Source of the DNA: Saprospiraceae bacterium | GTDB lineage: Bacteria; Bacteroidota; Bacteroidia; Chitinophagales; Saprospiraceae | Length of the DNA stretch: 64,000 nucleotides | Direction of reading: 5' to 3' | Assembly (NCBI GenBank): GCA_016717145.1 | Contig: JADKGD010000016.1 | Span: 1 to 64,000, forward strand | In this document: positions 36,684-46,408 of the stretch, piece by piece | Position numbering within the stretch: position 1 is the stretch's first letter | Layout: the number at the start of each line of letters is the position of its first letter | Translations under genes and position numbers: made by a program | The notes under the pieces: generated by a model | The model's database searches: none | The model's input: the letters and a program-made list of their open reading frames with translations, nothing else | What the model was told of the DNA's origin: nothing

Positions 36684-37058
36684 ATGGAATACATGTTTGT
36701 GCCTTTAAAAAAATATGCTGATTTTGAGGGTAGGGCCCGAAGAAAAGAATATTGGATGTTTTTTCTGTTTACATTTGTTGTAAGCTTTTTTACCGGAATA
36801 ATTGATAATATGCTTTCAGGTCCTGAATCCATTGGCTTTATTGGCTTGATATTTCAACTTGCTGTGCTCGTACCTGCTATTGCGGTAGCTATCAGGAGAA
36901 TGCATGATGTAGGTAAAAGTGGATGGTTTATATTGATACCAATATATAATCTTATCCTTGCATTAACAGAAGGTCAAAAAGGGACAAATGAGTATGGTCC
37001 GGATCCGAAAGGCGATGGCGAAGAGATAGCCGATATTGGCAAGGACGAGTTGGTCTGA
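36684..37058 (+). CDS. DUF805 membrane protein
   Basis: 124 residues from ATG 36684 (MEYMFVPLKKYADFEGRARR); the longer frame from 36612 is upstream AT-rich leader. FEGRARRKEYWMFFLF and AIAVAIRRMHDVGKSGWF are the DUF805 signature. Three or four transmembrane segments. The end EYGPDPKG is also typical. Inner-membrane protein of unknown role. It is followed by a strong terminator. Confidence 0.9.
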   Translation: MEYMFVPLKKYADFEGRARRKEYWMFFLFTFVVSFFTGIIDNMLSGPESIGFIGLIFQLAVLVPAIAVAIRRMHDVGKSGWFILIPIYNLILALTEGQKGTNEYGPDPKGDGEEIADIGKDELV

Positions 37059-37070
37059 TGCTTCAATGAT

Positions 37071-37107
37071 AATAAGGTTTTGTTAATTATGTTGACAAAA
37101 CCTTATT
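37071..37107. terminator. strong bidirectional hairpin terminator
   Basis: Perfect 13-bp arms AATAAGGTTTTGT (37071-37083) and ACAAAACCTTATT (37095-37107) around an 11-nt loop, 13 bp after the DUF805 stop. Confidence 0.75.
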
Positions 37108-37212
37108 ATTTAAACCTTTTTAGAAAATAACACAATTTTTTGTAACAAATATGCATATTAAATGGTGTTATATCATAAAAATTATTAATTTCGTCTTATA
37201 ATATTTTTACAT

Positions 37213-37713
37213 ATGTCAAATTTCAGGATTTCCCTACTGATTTTTATATCCTTCTTAGGTAATGTAGTAATGTTTGGTCAACAAAAAAATGGAACTGATG
37301 CTCAGGTAGCATCTGTTTTTTATATTGGTGAAGCTGAAAAAAATTATGAAAAACTTGTTCAGAATTACAATACACTTTTATTTACAGTGTGTAATGATGA
37401 TATGGATAAAGCTTTTGATAACTGGACTTCATTATTAAAAGATCTTGAGGAATTTGCTAACAAATCTAATGTTGATCTTAAAGGTGTGAAATTATGGTTG
37501 AATGTTTTTTGGGATAAAAATGGGACTATCAAACATATCGTTTTTTATCCTAAACCAAATTCCAAGAACCTTAATTATGACTTAGTTAAAAATGTTTTGG
37601 TAAACTTTATACATGATTATCAGTCTCCTCTTAAATATTCTACCGGATTTTCTCATTACGGTAGCGCTGCTTTCCCTATCTTCAGTAAATCAGTAGTTGG
37701 ACCTGAAAAATAA
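37213..37713 (+). CDS. exported protein of unknown function
   Basis: 166 residues. Signal peptide MSNFRISLLIFISFLGNVVM (cleavage near FGQ). The mature part is alpha/beta with DKAFDNWTSLLKDLEEFAN and LWLNVFWDKNGTIKHIVFYP. The phrase ...GTIKHIVFYPKPNSKN... and C-terminal FSHYGSAAFPIFSK resemble a TonB-C/MORN-free small secreted family seen in Bacteroidota, but I cannot name it. No lipobox or sorting domain. A single gene. Confidence 0.6.
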   Translation: MSNFRISLLIFISFLGNVVMFGQQKNGTDAQVASVFYIGEAEKNYEKLVQNYNTLLFTVCNDDMDKAFDNWTSLLKDLEEFANKSNVDLKGVKLWLNVFWDKNGTIKHIVFYPKPNSKNLNYDLVKNVLVNFIHDYQSPLKYSTGFSHYGSAAFPIFSKSVVGPEK

Positions 37714-38093
37714 TAACTTGTATTTTTTGAGTTTAAGCATTGCTATTTTCTTTTATATTAGTACGAATATAGTATACATTACCTCTTTACTGTACCTATA
37801 GTTACTTAAATCTCATTTGATTAATCAATCCTTCCGTTTAATTATCTAATATCACAGACTTTTAACGGGCTTCCTGTTTTTGAATAAACAGTTGCAAATT
37901 AATTTTGATATGCTGAAAAATTCAAGGCGCTAATTCGAATAGAAAAACAATCGCAGCTTAAAAAATGTAATCTTGATATTTAAGTATGCTGAAGTAAAAT
38001 CAACAGTGTGCATGTTTAATTATGTTTGCTGTTTTAACCGAAATAAATAACAGTATAAATTAAGCAGGATTAAATATCGCCTTTAGATAATAC
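37714..38093. other. intergenic region between convergent genes
   Basis: AT-rich and without any frame that looks coding on either strand. No repeat shared with other parts of the window was noticed. Confidence 0.4.
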
Positions 38094-38134
38094 ATAAAAA
38101 AAAGCCCTGAAAATAACTTTCCAGAACTTTTTTT
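38094..38134 (-). terminator. terminator of the M23 peptidase gene
   Basis: An imperfect hairpin built on CTGAAAA...TTTCCAG with flanking A/T runs (AAAAAAAA on the left, TTTTTTT on the right), 20 bp beyond the M23 stop. On the minus strand the stem is followed by a T8 run. Confidence 0.55.
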
Positions 38135-38153
38135 CTATTATAATTTGTTTTGA

Positions 38154-39137
38154 TTAATCCAGTGACTGATTGTCAGTAGAAGCCCTCTTTACCAAATCCT
38201 GATACTCCTTTGCTGTAAGTCCATCCAGACAATAATCGATGGGGTTGATAGCAACACCATTTAGCCACACTTCATAATGCAAATGTGCACCAGTTGATGA
38301 ACCGGTACTTCCCACAATACCGATTTTATGACCTTTCTTTACTATATCCCCTTCTTTAGCAGTTATAGCGTGCATATGTGCATATAAAGTTTTGTAGCCA
38401 TATCCATGATCTATCAAAACATGTTTTCCATATCCACTACCTGTTTTATTTATAGATACAATACGACCGTCTCCTGTTGCCTGAATATCCGTCCCTTGTG
38501 GAGCCGTAAAATCAATTCCTTTATGAAATCTCCTCATTTTATGAATAGGGTGTATCCTGGTTCCAAATCCGGACAAAAACTTAACATCTTTTTTAAGCGC
38601 AGTTTCTTTGACAGGCTTTATAGAAGGTATACTCGCAAGCTTTTTTTCTTTTATAACGGCCACTTTATACAAACTATCCAATGATTTACGCTGAATGTCC
38701 ACTTTCATTTTTAAAAGGTCTACCCTGACAAGATTGGCTTTTAACATTATTCCGGTTTCCTTAAAGTTTTCAAGAAAAGCATACTTGTCATGTCCACCTG
38801 TACCACCGTTCCATATGCCATCATCTATTGGTTTTGCGCCAAGTATCATCCTGTTGATCTCTCCATCTTTAACGTGTAAGTCTTCGATTTTTTTTGAAAG
38901 GATTTCATATTCATCATTAAGTGTGCTAAGATAGAACTCAAGTTGTTCCTTATCTTTTTGCATCACCCTTTCTTTTGGCGTAGGGAAATACTGGTAAGCT
39001 GCAATAAACATCAGAACAGCAGTAACTACAACGGCAGACATAAAATACAGACTCTTACGAAGCTTTTCTTTTCTCGTAAGTTTATGTTCTTCATATTTTA
39101 AAGTGTGCTCGTTGTAAACGTATTTTAAATGCTTCAT
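38154..39137 (-). CDS. M23-family peptidoglycan endopeptidase (LytM/DipM type), membrane-anchored
   Basis: 327 residues. One transmembrane segment at about 31-47 (FMSAVVVTAVLMFIAAY) follows a basic N-terminus. A coiled-coil-like region covers about 60-180 (QLEFYLSTLNDEYEILSKKI). The C-terminal peptidase domain (about 190-300) has HKGIDF, YGKHVLIDHGYGYKTLYAHM and the HLHYEV zinc motif. It cuts cross-links of peptidoglycan in the periplasm, probably for growth or division. It is divergent to alaS. Confidence 0.9.
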   Translation of the reverse strand: MKHLKYVYNEHTLKYEEHKLTRKEKLRKSLYFMSAVVVTAVLMFIAAYQYFPTPKERVMQKDKEQLEFYLSTLNDEYEILSKKIEDLHVKDGEINRMILGAKPIDDGIWNGGTGGHDKYAFLENFKETGIMLKANLVRVDLLKMKVDIQRKSLDSLYKVAVIKEKKLASIPSIKPVKETALKKDVKFLSGFGTRIHPIHKMRRFHKGIDFTAPQGTDIQATGDGRIVSINKTGSGYGKHVLIDHGYGYKTLYAHMHAITAKEGDIVKKGHKIGIVGSTGSSTGAHLHYEVWLNGVAINPIDYCLDGLTAKEYQDLVKRASTDNQSLD

Positions 39138-39560
39138 TCTCTAAAAATTTATCTTGACAAAATTCGGTTGGTCAGCGAATCGTCAGAAAATACGAATACT
39201 ATTTGGATTAAAAACGATGTAAAAATAGCCTATTAATTCATATTACCAAAATATAACATAAAAATATTTTTATTACTCATATATTTGCAATCAATATGGA
39301 TAATATATTGAAAAACTGCACTTTATTTAAAATTTTAAAGTTTATATATTGTATTAATCTCACTATTAAACTTTAATATATAATATATTATTGTAATGTA
39401 ATATTTTATTTTAATGAGATATGATAAGTTTTTGTGGTTTAATTAGAACGACTTTTTACGTTAAATGCACAATTATTTCACATCATCTTAGTTAGCTATT
39501 CATTATCGCTTATATTTGCGATTTTATATTAATTAGCGCTAAGAAAATAGTTAGAATTAG
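39138..39560. other. divergent control region of M23 peptidase and alaS
   Basis: 423 bp, strongly AT-rich. TATATTTG occurs twice (39280-39287 and 39511-39518). No coding frame. Confidence 0.4.
39511..39518 (+). promoter_or_regulatory. candidate -7 box for alaS
   Basis: TATATTTG is an exact TAnnTTTG 42 bp before the alaS ATG, giving a leader of roughly 35 nt. The -33 element is poor (CTTAG around 39488-39492). Confidence 0.4.
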
Positions 39561-42176
39561 ATGACAGCAAATGAGATAAGGCAGAAGTTTTTGGATTTTT
39601 TTGCAGGCAAAAACCATAAAATAGTGGGCTCTGCCCCCATTGTAGTGAAAGATGATCCGACATTAATGTTTACTAATGCAGGCATGAATCAGTTTAAAGA
39701 TTATTTTCTTGGAAATAAAACACCTGATAATCCCAGAATTGCAGATACACAAAAATGTCTGAGGGTCAGTGGTAAACACAATGATCTTGAAGAAGTTGGT
39801 GTCGATACTTATCACCATACCATGTTTGAAATGCTGGGCAATTGGAGCATTGGTGACTATTTTAAAGCAGAAGCTATTGCCTGGAGTTGGGAATTGCTCA
39901 CAGAAGTGTACAAATTGCCAAAAGACAGATTATATGTGACCGTATTTGAAGGCGACCCTAAGGAAAACTTGCCTCCATCTCAGATTGCACTTAAGGAGTG
40001 GACTAAAATTGTTCCTCAGGACCACATTATCTTTGGAAATAAAAAAGATAATTTTTGGGAGATGGGCGATACCGGTCCATGCGGTCCATGTAGTGAGATA
40101 CATTTTGACAACAGATCAGATGAAGAACGCCTAATTATTCCTGGCAGAGATCTGGTCAATCATGATCATCCGCAAGTCATAGAAATATGGAATAATGTAT
40201 TCATCCAATATAATCGAAAAGCTGACGGCTCCCTTGAATTACTTCCGTCTGCACATGTGGATACTGGTATGGGTTTTGAGCGTTTGGTCCGTGTCATTCA
40301 ACGCAAAACAAGCAATTACGATACTGACGTATTTACTGGTACTATTGCTGAAGTTGAACGCATTACCGGTAAAAAGTATACCTTTCAGGATGACAAAAAG
40401 GATATAGCTTTCAGAGTGCTGGCAGATCATATCAGAGCCATATCATTTACGATTGCAGATGGCCAATTGCCGGCAAATAACGGTGCCGGCTACGTTATCC
40501 GCAGGATATTAAGGCGGGCAGTGAGATATTATTATACCTATCTCGATTACAAACAGCCATTGTTACATCAACTTATTGATGCTTTATCTTCACAATTTGA
40601 ACACGTATTCCCTGAACTATTCCTTCAGAAATCATTTGTCGAAAAGGTAATTAAAGAAGAAGAAAAATCATTTCTAAAAACACTTGAAGGCGGCTTGCGA
40701 AGAATGGATGATATGAAGGTGCTCAATAATATTGTAGATGGAAATGATGTTTTTGAATTATATGACACCTATGGTTTTCCGGTTGATTTGACCAGGTTGA
40801 TTGCACAGGAAAAATCATGGACAGTCGATGAAGCAGGTTTTCAAACTGCGCTCAACATTCAAAAAGAACGTTCACGTGCCGACGCAAAAAGAGAAACAGG
40901 TGATTGGGTTATTGTAGGAGCGGAAGTGCAAACTGAATTTATAGGATATGATAATCTTACGGTCGATCATACCAGAGCTGTAAAATACCGGGTACTGAAA
41001 CAAAAAGAAAAAGAACTGTATCAACTGGTGTTGAGCAAGACACCATTTTATCCCGAAGGCGGAGGCCAGGTAGGAGATACTGGGTTTTTAATTTTTGACG
41101 GGGAAGTTATTAAAGTACTGGATACCAAAAAGGAAAATGACCTGATTATCCATTTTATTGATAGAATTCCTGATAATATTACAGCCGATATTTATGGCGA
41201 GATAGATGCTGTAAAACGCAAAGAGACAGAAAACAATCATTCTGCTACACACTTGCTTCATGCAGCGCTCAGGAAAGTCCTGGGCAACCATGTCCATCAG
41301 AAAGGTTCATTGGTAAAAGAAGATTATCTCAGATTTGATGTGTCACATTTTCAAAAAATGACGCATGCTGAATTGCTTCAGATAGAAAAAATTGTCAATG
41401 AAAAAATACGGGAAAACATCCATCTCGAAGAAGCCAGATCTTTGCCCATAGAAGAAGCAAAAAAGGCGGGCGCTATGATGCTTTTTGGAGAGAAATATGG
41501 AGACAATGTTCGTATGATTACCTTTGATCCAGGCTATTCCCGGGAACTTTGCGGAGGATGCCATGTGAAAGCTACAGGACAATTGGGTTTCTTTAAGATT
41601 ATTTCGGAATCCGGTATTGCGGCAGGCGTCAGAAGGATTGAAGCCATCACGTCAACTAAAGCAGAAGTTTATATAAACAGTAAGCTGGAAGAATTGGAAC
41701 AGATCAAAACATTTTTTAAAAATAATCAACATACTGTAAAAAATATTTCTGATCTTCAGGAAGAGAATAAAGAACTCCATCGTGAAATCGAAAAACTCAG
41801 AACGATTCAGGCGGCTTCCCTTAAAGACGATCTGGTTCAAAGTGCAAAAGATTACCTGGGCGTTAAAGTACTGGCAGTGAAACTCACAGACCTGGATGGA
41901 AAATCTGCCAAAACACTAGCTTCAAATATTCAGGCTGCTTTGGGAGAATCGGTAGTACTATTTGCGCTGGATGATCACGGCAAACCGAGTATTATGCTTA
42001 CTGTTTCAGAGTCTCTGACAAATTCCAGAGGATGGCATGCCGGCAATATTGTAAAAGCTTTGGCCAAAGAAATCAATGGTGGTGGCGGAGGTCAGGCATT
42101 TTTTGCTACCGCTGGTGGAACGGATATTTCAGGATTGGACAAAGTTATTGTTATGCTGAACGATCACCTTAAGTAA
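39561..42176 (+). CDS. alaS: alanyl-tRNA synthetase
   Basis: 871 residues, normal length. Class II aminoacylation core at the N-terminus (MTANEIRQKFLDFFAGKNH, PTLMFTNAGMNQFKDYF, TYHHTMFEMLGNWSIGDYFK). The editing/second additional domain has HSATHLLHAALRKVLG and the zinc/editing CGGCHVKATGQLG. The C-terminal C-Ala domain ends KALAKEINGGGGGQAFFATA. It charges tRNA-Ala and deacylates mischarged Ser/Gly-tRNA. It is followed after 18 bp by a small lipoprotein gene in the same direction. Confidence 0.98.
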   Translation: MTANEIRQKFLDFFAGKNHKIVGSAPIVVKDDPTLMFTNAGMNQFKDYFLGNKTPDNPRIADTQKCLRVSGKHNDLEEVGVDTYHHTMFEMLGNWSIGDYFKAEAIAWSWELLTEVYKLPKDRLYVTVFEGDPKENLPPSQIALKEWTKIVPQDHIIFGNKKDNFWEMGDTGPCGPCSEIHFDNRSDEERLIIPGRDLVNHDHPQVIEIWNNVFIQYNRKADGSLELLPSAHVDTGMGFERLVRVIQRKTSNYDTDVFTGTIAEVERITGKKYTFQDDKKDIAFRVLADHIRAISFTIADGQLPANNGAGYVIRRILRRAVRYYYTYLDYKQPLLHQLIDALSSQFEHVFPELFLQKSFVEKVIKEEEKSFLKTLEGGLRRMDDMKVLNNIVDGNDVFELYDTYGFPVDLTRLIAQEKSWTVDEAGFQTALNIQKERSRADAKRETGDWVIVGAEVQTEFIGYDNLTVDHTRAVKYRVLKQKEKELYQLVLSKTPFYPEGGGQVGDTGFLIFDGEVIKVLDTKKENDLIIHFIDRIPDNITADIYGEIDAVKRKETENNHSATHLLHAALRKVLGNHVHQKGSLVKEDYLRFDVSHFQKMTHAELLQIEKIVNEKIRENIHLEEARSLPIEEAKKAGAMMLFGEKYGDNVRMITFDPGYSRELCGGCHVKATGQLGFFKIISESGIAAGVRRIEAITSTKAEVYINSKLEELEQIKTFFKNNQHTVKNISDLQEENKELHREIEKLRTIQAASLKDDLVQSAKDYLGVKVLAVKLTDLDGKSAKTLASNIQAALGESVVLFALDDHGKPSIMLTVSESLTNSRGWHAGNIVKALAKEINGGGGGQAFFATAGGTDISGLDKVIVMLNDHLK

Positions 42177-42194
42177 ATATAATATCGGTAGTAT

Positions 42195-42551
42195 ATGAAA
42201 CAAAAATATGTTTATTTGTTTATTGGAATTGTGATGTTTGGTATGCTTCCGGCCTGTCAGAAAAATAATAAATTGGGCAATATGACGACTTTAATCACCA
42301 AGGATTGTTTGCCCGAAAGAAAGGATGTGGCTATCATCAAAAACGAAGCAGGGACCATAGTTAAAGTTGCTGACTTATACTTGTTGATTTCAAAGGATGG
42401 CAACAACCGTTACATTGCTTGTAATATGCCTGAGACAATGAGTATTGATGGTGCAAAATGTATATATTCATTGATGGTCAAGGAGATTTTTCCCAATGAA
42501 CGTCATATCGCAACTCCTTCATATTTAACAAAATTAGAACTTCTTAAATAA
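42195..42551 (+). CDS. small lipoprotein, unknown function
   Basis: 118 residues. N-terminus MKQKYVYLFIGIVMFGMLPAC with a lipobox LPAC21 gives a lipoprotein signal. The mature part has no motif I recognise. TTLITKDCLPERKDVAIIK and RYIACNMPE suggest a small beta-rich domain with a possible disulfide. It lies 18 bp behind alaS and 17 bp before the next small gene, so it is likely the same transcript. Confidence 0.65.
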   Translation: MKQKYVYLFIGIVMFGMLPACQKNNKLGNMTTLITKDCLPERKDVAIIKNEAGTIVKVADLYLLISKDGNNRYIACNMPETMSIDGAKCIYSLMVKEIFPNERHIATPSYLTKLELLK

Positions 42552-42568
42552 CTTTTTAAAAACATAAT

Positions 42569-42895
42569 ATGGGTGATCTTAAATGGACTTACAACGAATT
42601 TTTTGCCTTCTTGCTTATCTACATTTCACATGTGGATATGGAATTTGGGGATGAGGAAAAAGAAATGATCAAAAAGAGTGTGGGCGAGCCAACATTTTCA
42701 AAAATGTTTGATTTGTTTAATGATATGAGTGATTATAAGGCATATGAAACCATTCTGGGCTACAAAGACACATACTTCCCTACAAAAGATAAAAAAAATG
42801 CTTTATTGGAAAAAATGAGAGAACTTTTTGACGCCGACATGGATTACAATGTCATGGAGAAGGAACTGCTGCATTTTTTAGAGCGTATGATGTAA
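42569..42895 (+). CDS. conserved acidic helical protein, unknown function
   Basis: 108 residues, rich in Asp/Glu, predicted all-helical (WTYNEFFAFLLIYISHVDME, then FGDEEKEMIKKSVGE and EKELLHFLERMM). The arrangement of two four-helix-like stretches recalls TerB-like domains, but no firm match. No signal peptide, so cytoplasmic. It follows the small lipoprotein gene and ends before the convergent pyrD. Confidence 0.6.
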   Translation: MGDLKWTYNEFFAFLLIYISHVDMEFGDEEKEMIKKSVGEPTFSKMFDLFNDMSDYKAYETILGYKDTYFPTKDKKNALLEKMRELFDADMDYNVMEKELLHFLERMM

Positions 42896-42984
42896 TAATT
42901 AATATCCATTACGTGTAAACAAATTGGATTACATCGCTTTATTATTAATGTATTTATTATATTGGAAATAATTAATATTTTACC

Positions 42985-44016
42985 TTAATAAGCTTTATTG
43001 ATCAAAGCTTTGTTAATGCTTTTAACTAAGCCCGGCCCGGTATAAACCATTCCGGAATAGACCTGCACAAGGCAAGCACCGGCTTCCAATTTTTCAATGG
43101 CATCTTCAGGACATTCGATGCCTCCTACGCCTATGATTTTTATAGTACCATTTGACTTTTTGTTCAGGTATCGTATGACTTCCGTTGATTTGTTTTGTAG
43201 TGGACGACCACTCAATCCTCCCATACCGATGGAGGATGTGTCTGTCCGCAATTCACTGCGGTCTATCGTTGTATTGGTCGCTATCACACCGGCTATTTGT
43301 GTGGTTAATACAATGTCGACAATATCATCAAGTTGCCCTAAAGTCAGGTCAGGCGCTATCTTAAGCAGGATTGGTTTAGGTGATGATTTGGCATTGTTTG
43401 TTGCCATCAAACTTGTCAGCAATTTTGTTAAAGGCTCTTTTTCCTGCAATTCCCTTAATCCGGGCGTATTTGGCGAACTAACATTCACTACAAAATAATC
43501 GACATATGGATACAATGCTTCAAAACAGATCAAATAATCATCAACCGCATGTTCATTAGGTGTTGTTTTGTTTTTCCCGATATTTCCGCCAATAATAATA
43601 CCCGTATTTTTGCGATTTTGGAGCCTTTTTACAAGCGCTTCCACACCGTCATTGTTGAAACCCATTCGATTGATCAAAGCACCATCCTGTGGCAAACGAA
43701 ATAATCTTGGTGTATCATTTCCTGCTTGTGGTTTTGGTGTCACCGTACCTATTTCTATAAATCCAAATCCAAGATGTGCCATAGCATCAAAACATGTACC
43801 GTCCTTGTCAAAACCTGCAGCAAGACCGACAGGATTTGGAAAATCCAAACCCCAGATATGCCTGTGTAAAGAAGGATGATTTGTAGCATAAAGTTTTTTA
43901 AATACCCATTTAGTCCCTGGTATAAACAAGAGCAGCTTAAGCAGCAAAATAGTCAGATGGTGTGCCCGTTCGGCATCGAGAAGAAACATGAGAGGTTTCA
44001 GCAGGTACTTGTACAT
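42985..44016 (-). CDS. pyrD: dihydroorotate dehydrogenase (quinone), class 2
   Basis: 343 residues. GLAAGFDKDG and IEIGTVTPKPQAGNDTPRLF are the FMN/substrate-binding start. INRMGFNN, then VNVSSPNTPGLRELQ with the catalytic Ser, and VGGIECPEDAIEKLEAGA close the barrel. The N-terminal helices (MYKYLLKPLMFLLDAERAHH) are the membrane-association extension specific to class 2, which uses quinone. Fourth step of pyrimidine synthesis, at the inner membrane. Single gene. Confidence 0.97.
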   Translation of the reverse strand: MYKYLLKPLMFLLDAERAHHLTILLLKLLLFIPGTKWVFKKLYATNHPSLHRHIWGLDFPNPVGLAAGFDKDGTCFDAMAHLGFGFIEIGTVTPKPQAGNDTPRLFRLPQDGALINRMGFNNDGVEALVKRLQNRKNTGIIIGGNIGKNKTTPNEHAVDDYLICFEALYPYVDYFVVNVSSPNTPGLRELQEKEPLTKLLTSLMATNNAKSSPKPILLKIAPDLTLGQLDDIVDIVLTTQIAGVIATNTTIDRSELRTDTSSIGMGGLSGRPLQNKSTEVIRYLNKKSNGTIKIIGVGGIECPEDAIEKLEAGACLVQVYSGMVYTGPGLVKSINKALINKAY

Positions 44017-44120
44017 GTGTTGTATTTACAGGATGTAAAGGTAGGCAAAATTATGAATTATGAACGAGGCTGACGACCATTGAGTGATTTTAGTGTGTAT
44101 AACATATTGTACAAATAATT

Positions 44121-44425
44121 AAATGCCTCGCTACCCCTGTCCGATAAGGCAAGCCCCAGGAAAACCTCCCATCAGACGGATGATCTCCCCTTTAGGGGTT
44201 GGGGGTAAATAGAGGAAATATTCCATCTAGACAAATTCTCAAAAGTATGTTTAACTCGTCTTCATACTTTTCCTGAAAGAAGTACAATATGTTATACATA
44301 CGTGATTTTAACGAGTAAAATGACAAATTGTGAATGACAGAGCATGCAAGACGAATTAAGAACGCCGGAATATGAATGATGATTCGAGATTGACGGACTA
44401 AGAATAATAACAATGAACGAAACCA
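44121..44425. repeat. 305-bp direct repeat, copy 1 (left of the IS)
   Basis: Runs from AAATGCCTCG to CGAAACCA and ends directly at the IS left end. It is about 96-97% identical to 46082-46389 by eye, with roughly ten differences including small indels. The interior contains CCCCTTTAGGGGTTGGGG (a short palindromic GC-rich segment) but no gene. Probably a dispersed non-coding element. Confidence 0.75.
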
Positions 44426-46081
44426 CCTGTTTTCCGCAATGGGTCACCCTAAAATTTATTATTGATAATTCTGATTAATTCCGTTTGATATTTATCCATT
44501 TTAAGGAGGATTTTTTTTGAATGTCTTGATTCAGGCAGTGTTATTTCCATTTGATACATATTGTGAGTTATTTCTGAAGCTTTTTCTACAGATAATCTAT
44601 AATTTTCTTCCTTTAACACTCTCTCTAGTTCTTTATATATGGAATATGCTACAAATGAAAGACAGATATGTGCTTCTATTCGCTTCCGTACTCGATGGTA
44701 AATGGGTCGTATTCTAAGATCTGTTTTTGACATTCTAAATGCCTTCTCAATATGCCACAGATTTTTATAGTTTTCAATTATTATTGAAGGCGCATGATTG
44801 CAATTGGTAACATACCCTTTCAGCCCATCCCATTTTTGATCTGATTTAAATTTTTCTTTATCTATGGAAATGGCAATCTCGCCTTCCATTTTTAAATATT
44901 TATTGTACCCTCGATTGTTGATGTTCTGCTTTGTTAACTTACCAGATTTAATTTTCTTCTCCAGACTTTTCAGGCCTCTTTTGCGGTTATGCTCATCCTT
45001 TTTTGCTCTTTTTGACGAGTACTGGACAATTAGCCTAGTGTTACCACTTTCTAAAGTTATAAATGATTCGTTTTCAAAGCTTGCAGAGAGTATCTTTTCT
45101 TTATTTTCTTTACTCTCATTCTTTATTTTAGCACCTAAAATGTATTCGTACTCCTGCGATTCTAAAGCTTTTATATTATCGTTATTTAATAGCCCTGCAT
45201 CAGCTACTATGATTGGTTTTGATAAGTTGAATTTTTTGCTAATCTTCTCAATTGTGGGTATAAGTGTGTGTCCTTCATAGATATTACCTTCAAAAATATC
45301 ATATCCTATAGCATACCCTCCCAATCCTACTAATAATCCAAGATAAATTTGCGGATTACTATGTTTACCGTCCTTACTAAACCCAGTTTTACGTAAATCA
45401 TCCTCATCACTTGCTTCAAAATACAATGTCGTCATGTCATAAAACATGATACTCAAATTGCCATCTAAAACCTTGAGTGTATGCTTAAAACTTATTTGTT
45501 CTACCTGATCCTTTAGCTCCGTATTCAATTTATCCATGAACCGATAAACAGTGTCTAAATCAAGTATTATGCCCTGATATCTATATAAGTATTCTATAGT
45601 TTTTAGTTTGCTGAGAGGAAAAGCTAATCTCGCTATGACCAGGTGTCGAAATAGATCACTATTTATTTTATTATAGCCAATATGATTATAAACCTTCCCA
45701 AATACTAACTCCGGGCCAATAGTTCGAATTTGAGCATTACTCAATTCTGATATGAAACTTTCTATGTGAATATCTTTCTCAAAAACAAACATGCTACTTT
45801 GACCTCTTAATCTTTCGAGCTCTTGCTTTGCTCTCTCATTTAAGATAGCTAATTCTTTTGGGTCAGTGCTACAACCAATAGATTTAATAAGTCTATTGCG
45901 CCCATTTTTTTTCATTAAAATCTGGACACTAGTACTACCCGAATTGTTCACCTTTTGTCTTATAAACATACCCAAAAGTACTTAAAATATCGATGGGTCA
46001 CCCGAATTTAGCTTTTAATAATCATATATCACTGATAATCAGTAATATACGATTTAAATTTCTAGAAGTGCGGAAAACAGG
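44426..46081. mobile_element. IS1634-family insertion sequence
   Basis: Outer inverted repeats CCTGTTTTCCGCA (44426-44438) and TGCGGAAAACAGG (46069-46081) enclose a single transposase gene. GGGTCACCC occurs near each end (44441-44449 and 45995-46003). 1656 bp in all. It sits exactly at the junction between two copies of a 305-bp repeat, so no short target duplication can be read. Confidence 0.8.
44449..45975 (-). CDS. IS1634-family DDE transposase
   Basis: 508 residues, intact. The IS4-superfamily catalytic blocks are visible: FYDMTTLYFEASDEDDLR (first Asp), IIVADAGLLNNDNI (second Asp), and the C-terminal YKNLWHIEKAFRMSKTDL (the Y-x2-R/L-W-x-I-E motif with the catalytic Glu). KHSNPQIYLGLLV is typical of the IS1634/IS1549 subgroup. 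It moves the element by cut-and-paste. Because the frame is undamaged, the element may still be active. Confidence 0.92.
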   Translation of the reverse strand: MGMFIRQKVNNSGSTSVQILMKKNGRNRLIKSIGCSTDPKELAILNERAKQELERLRGQSSMFVFEKDIHIESFISELSNAQIRTIGPELVFGKVYNHIGYNKINSDLFRHLVIARLAFPLSKLKTIEYLYRYQGIILDLDTVYRFMDKLNTELKDQVEQISFKHTLKVLDGNLSIMFYDMTTLYFEASDEDDLRKTGFSKDGKHSNPQIYLGLLVGLGGYAIGYDIFEGNIYEGHTLIPTIEKISKKFNLSKPIIVADAGLLNNDNIKALESQEYEYILGAKIKNESKENKEKILSASFENESFITLESGNTRLIVQYSSKRAKKDEHNRKRGLKSLEKKIKSGKLTKQNINNRGYNKYLKMEGEIAISIDKEKFKSDQKWDGLKGYVTNCNHAPSIIIENYKNLWHIEKAFRMSKTDLRIRPIYHRVRKRIEAHICLSFVAYSIYKELERVLKEENYRLSVEKASEITHNMYQMEITLPESRHSKKILLKMDKYQTELIRIINNKF

Positions 46082-46389
46082 AAATGCCTCCGCTTCACCC
46101 TGTCCGATAAGGCAAGCCCCAGGAAAACCTCCCATCAGACGGATGATCTCCCCTTTAGGGGTTGGGGGTAAATAGAGGAAATATTCCATCTAGACAAATT
46201 CTCAAAAAGTATGTTTAACTCGTCTTCATACTTTTCCTGATAGAAATACAATATGTTATACATACGTGATTTTAACGAGTAAAATGACAAATTGTGAATG
46301 ACGGATTATACAAGACGAAATAAGAACGCCGGAATATGAATGATGATTCGAGATTGACGGACTAAGAATAATAACAATGAACGAAACCA
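46082..46389. repeat. 305-bp direct repeat, copy 2 (right of the IS)
   Basis: 308 bp from AAATGCCTCC to CGAAACCA, starting directly at the IS right end. Differences from copy 1 are scattered (for example GCTTCACCC for GCTACCCC, one extra A near 46206), so the two copies have diverged for some time. Confidence 0.75.
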
Positions 46390-46408
46390 GGAAGCTCATT
46401 CGTTTTTA

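Noticed and set aside
44121..46389. 305-bp repeats as a target-site duplication of the IS
   Set aside because: Far too long for this family, and the copies differ at about ten positions.
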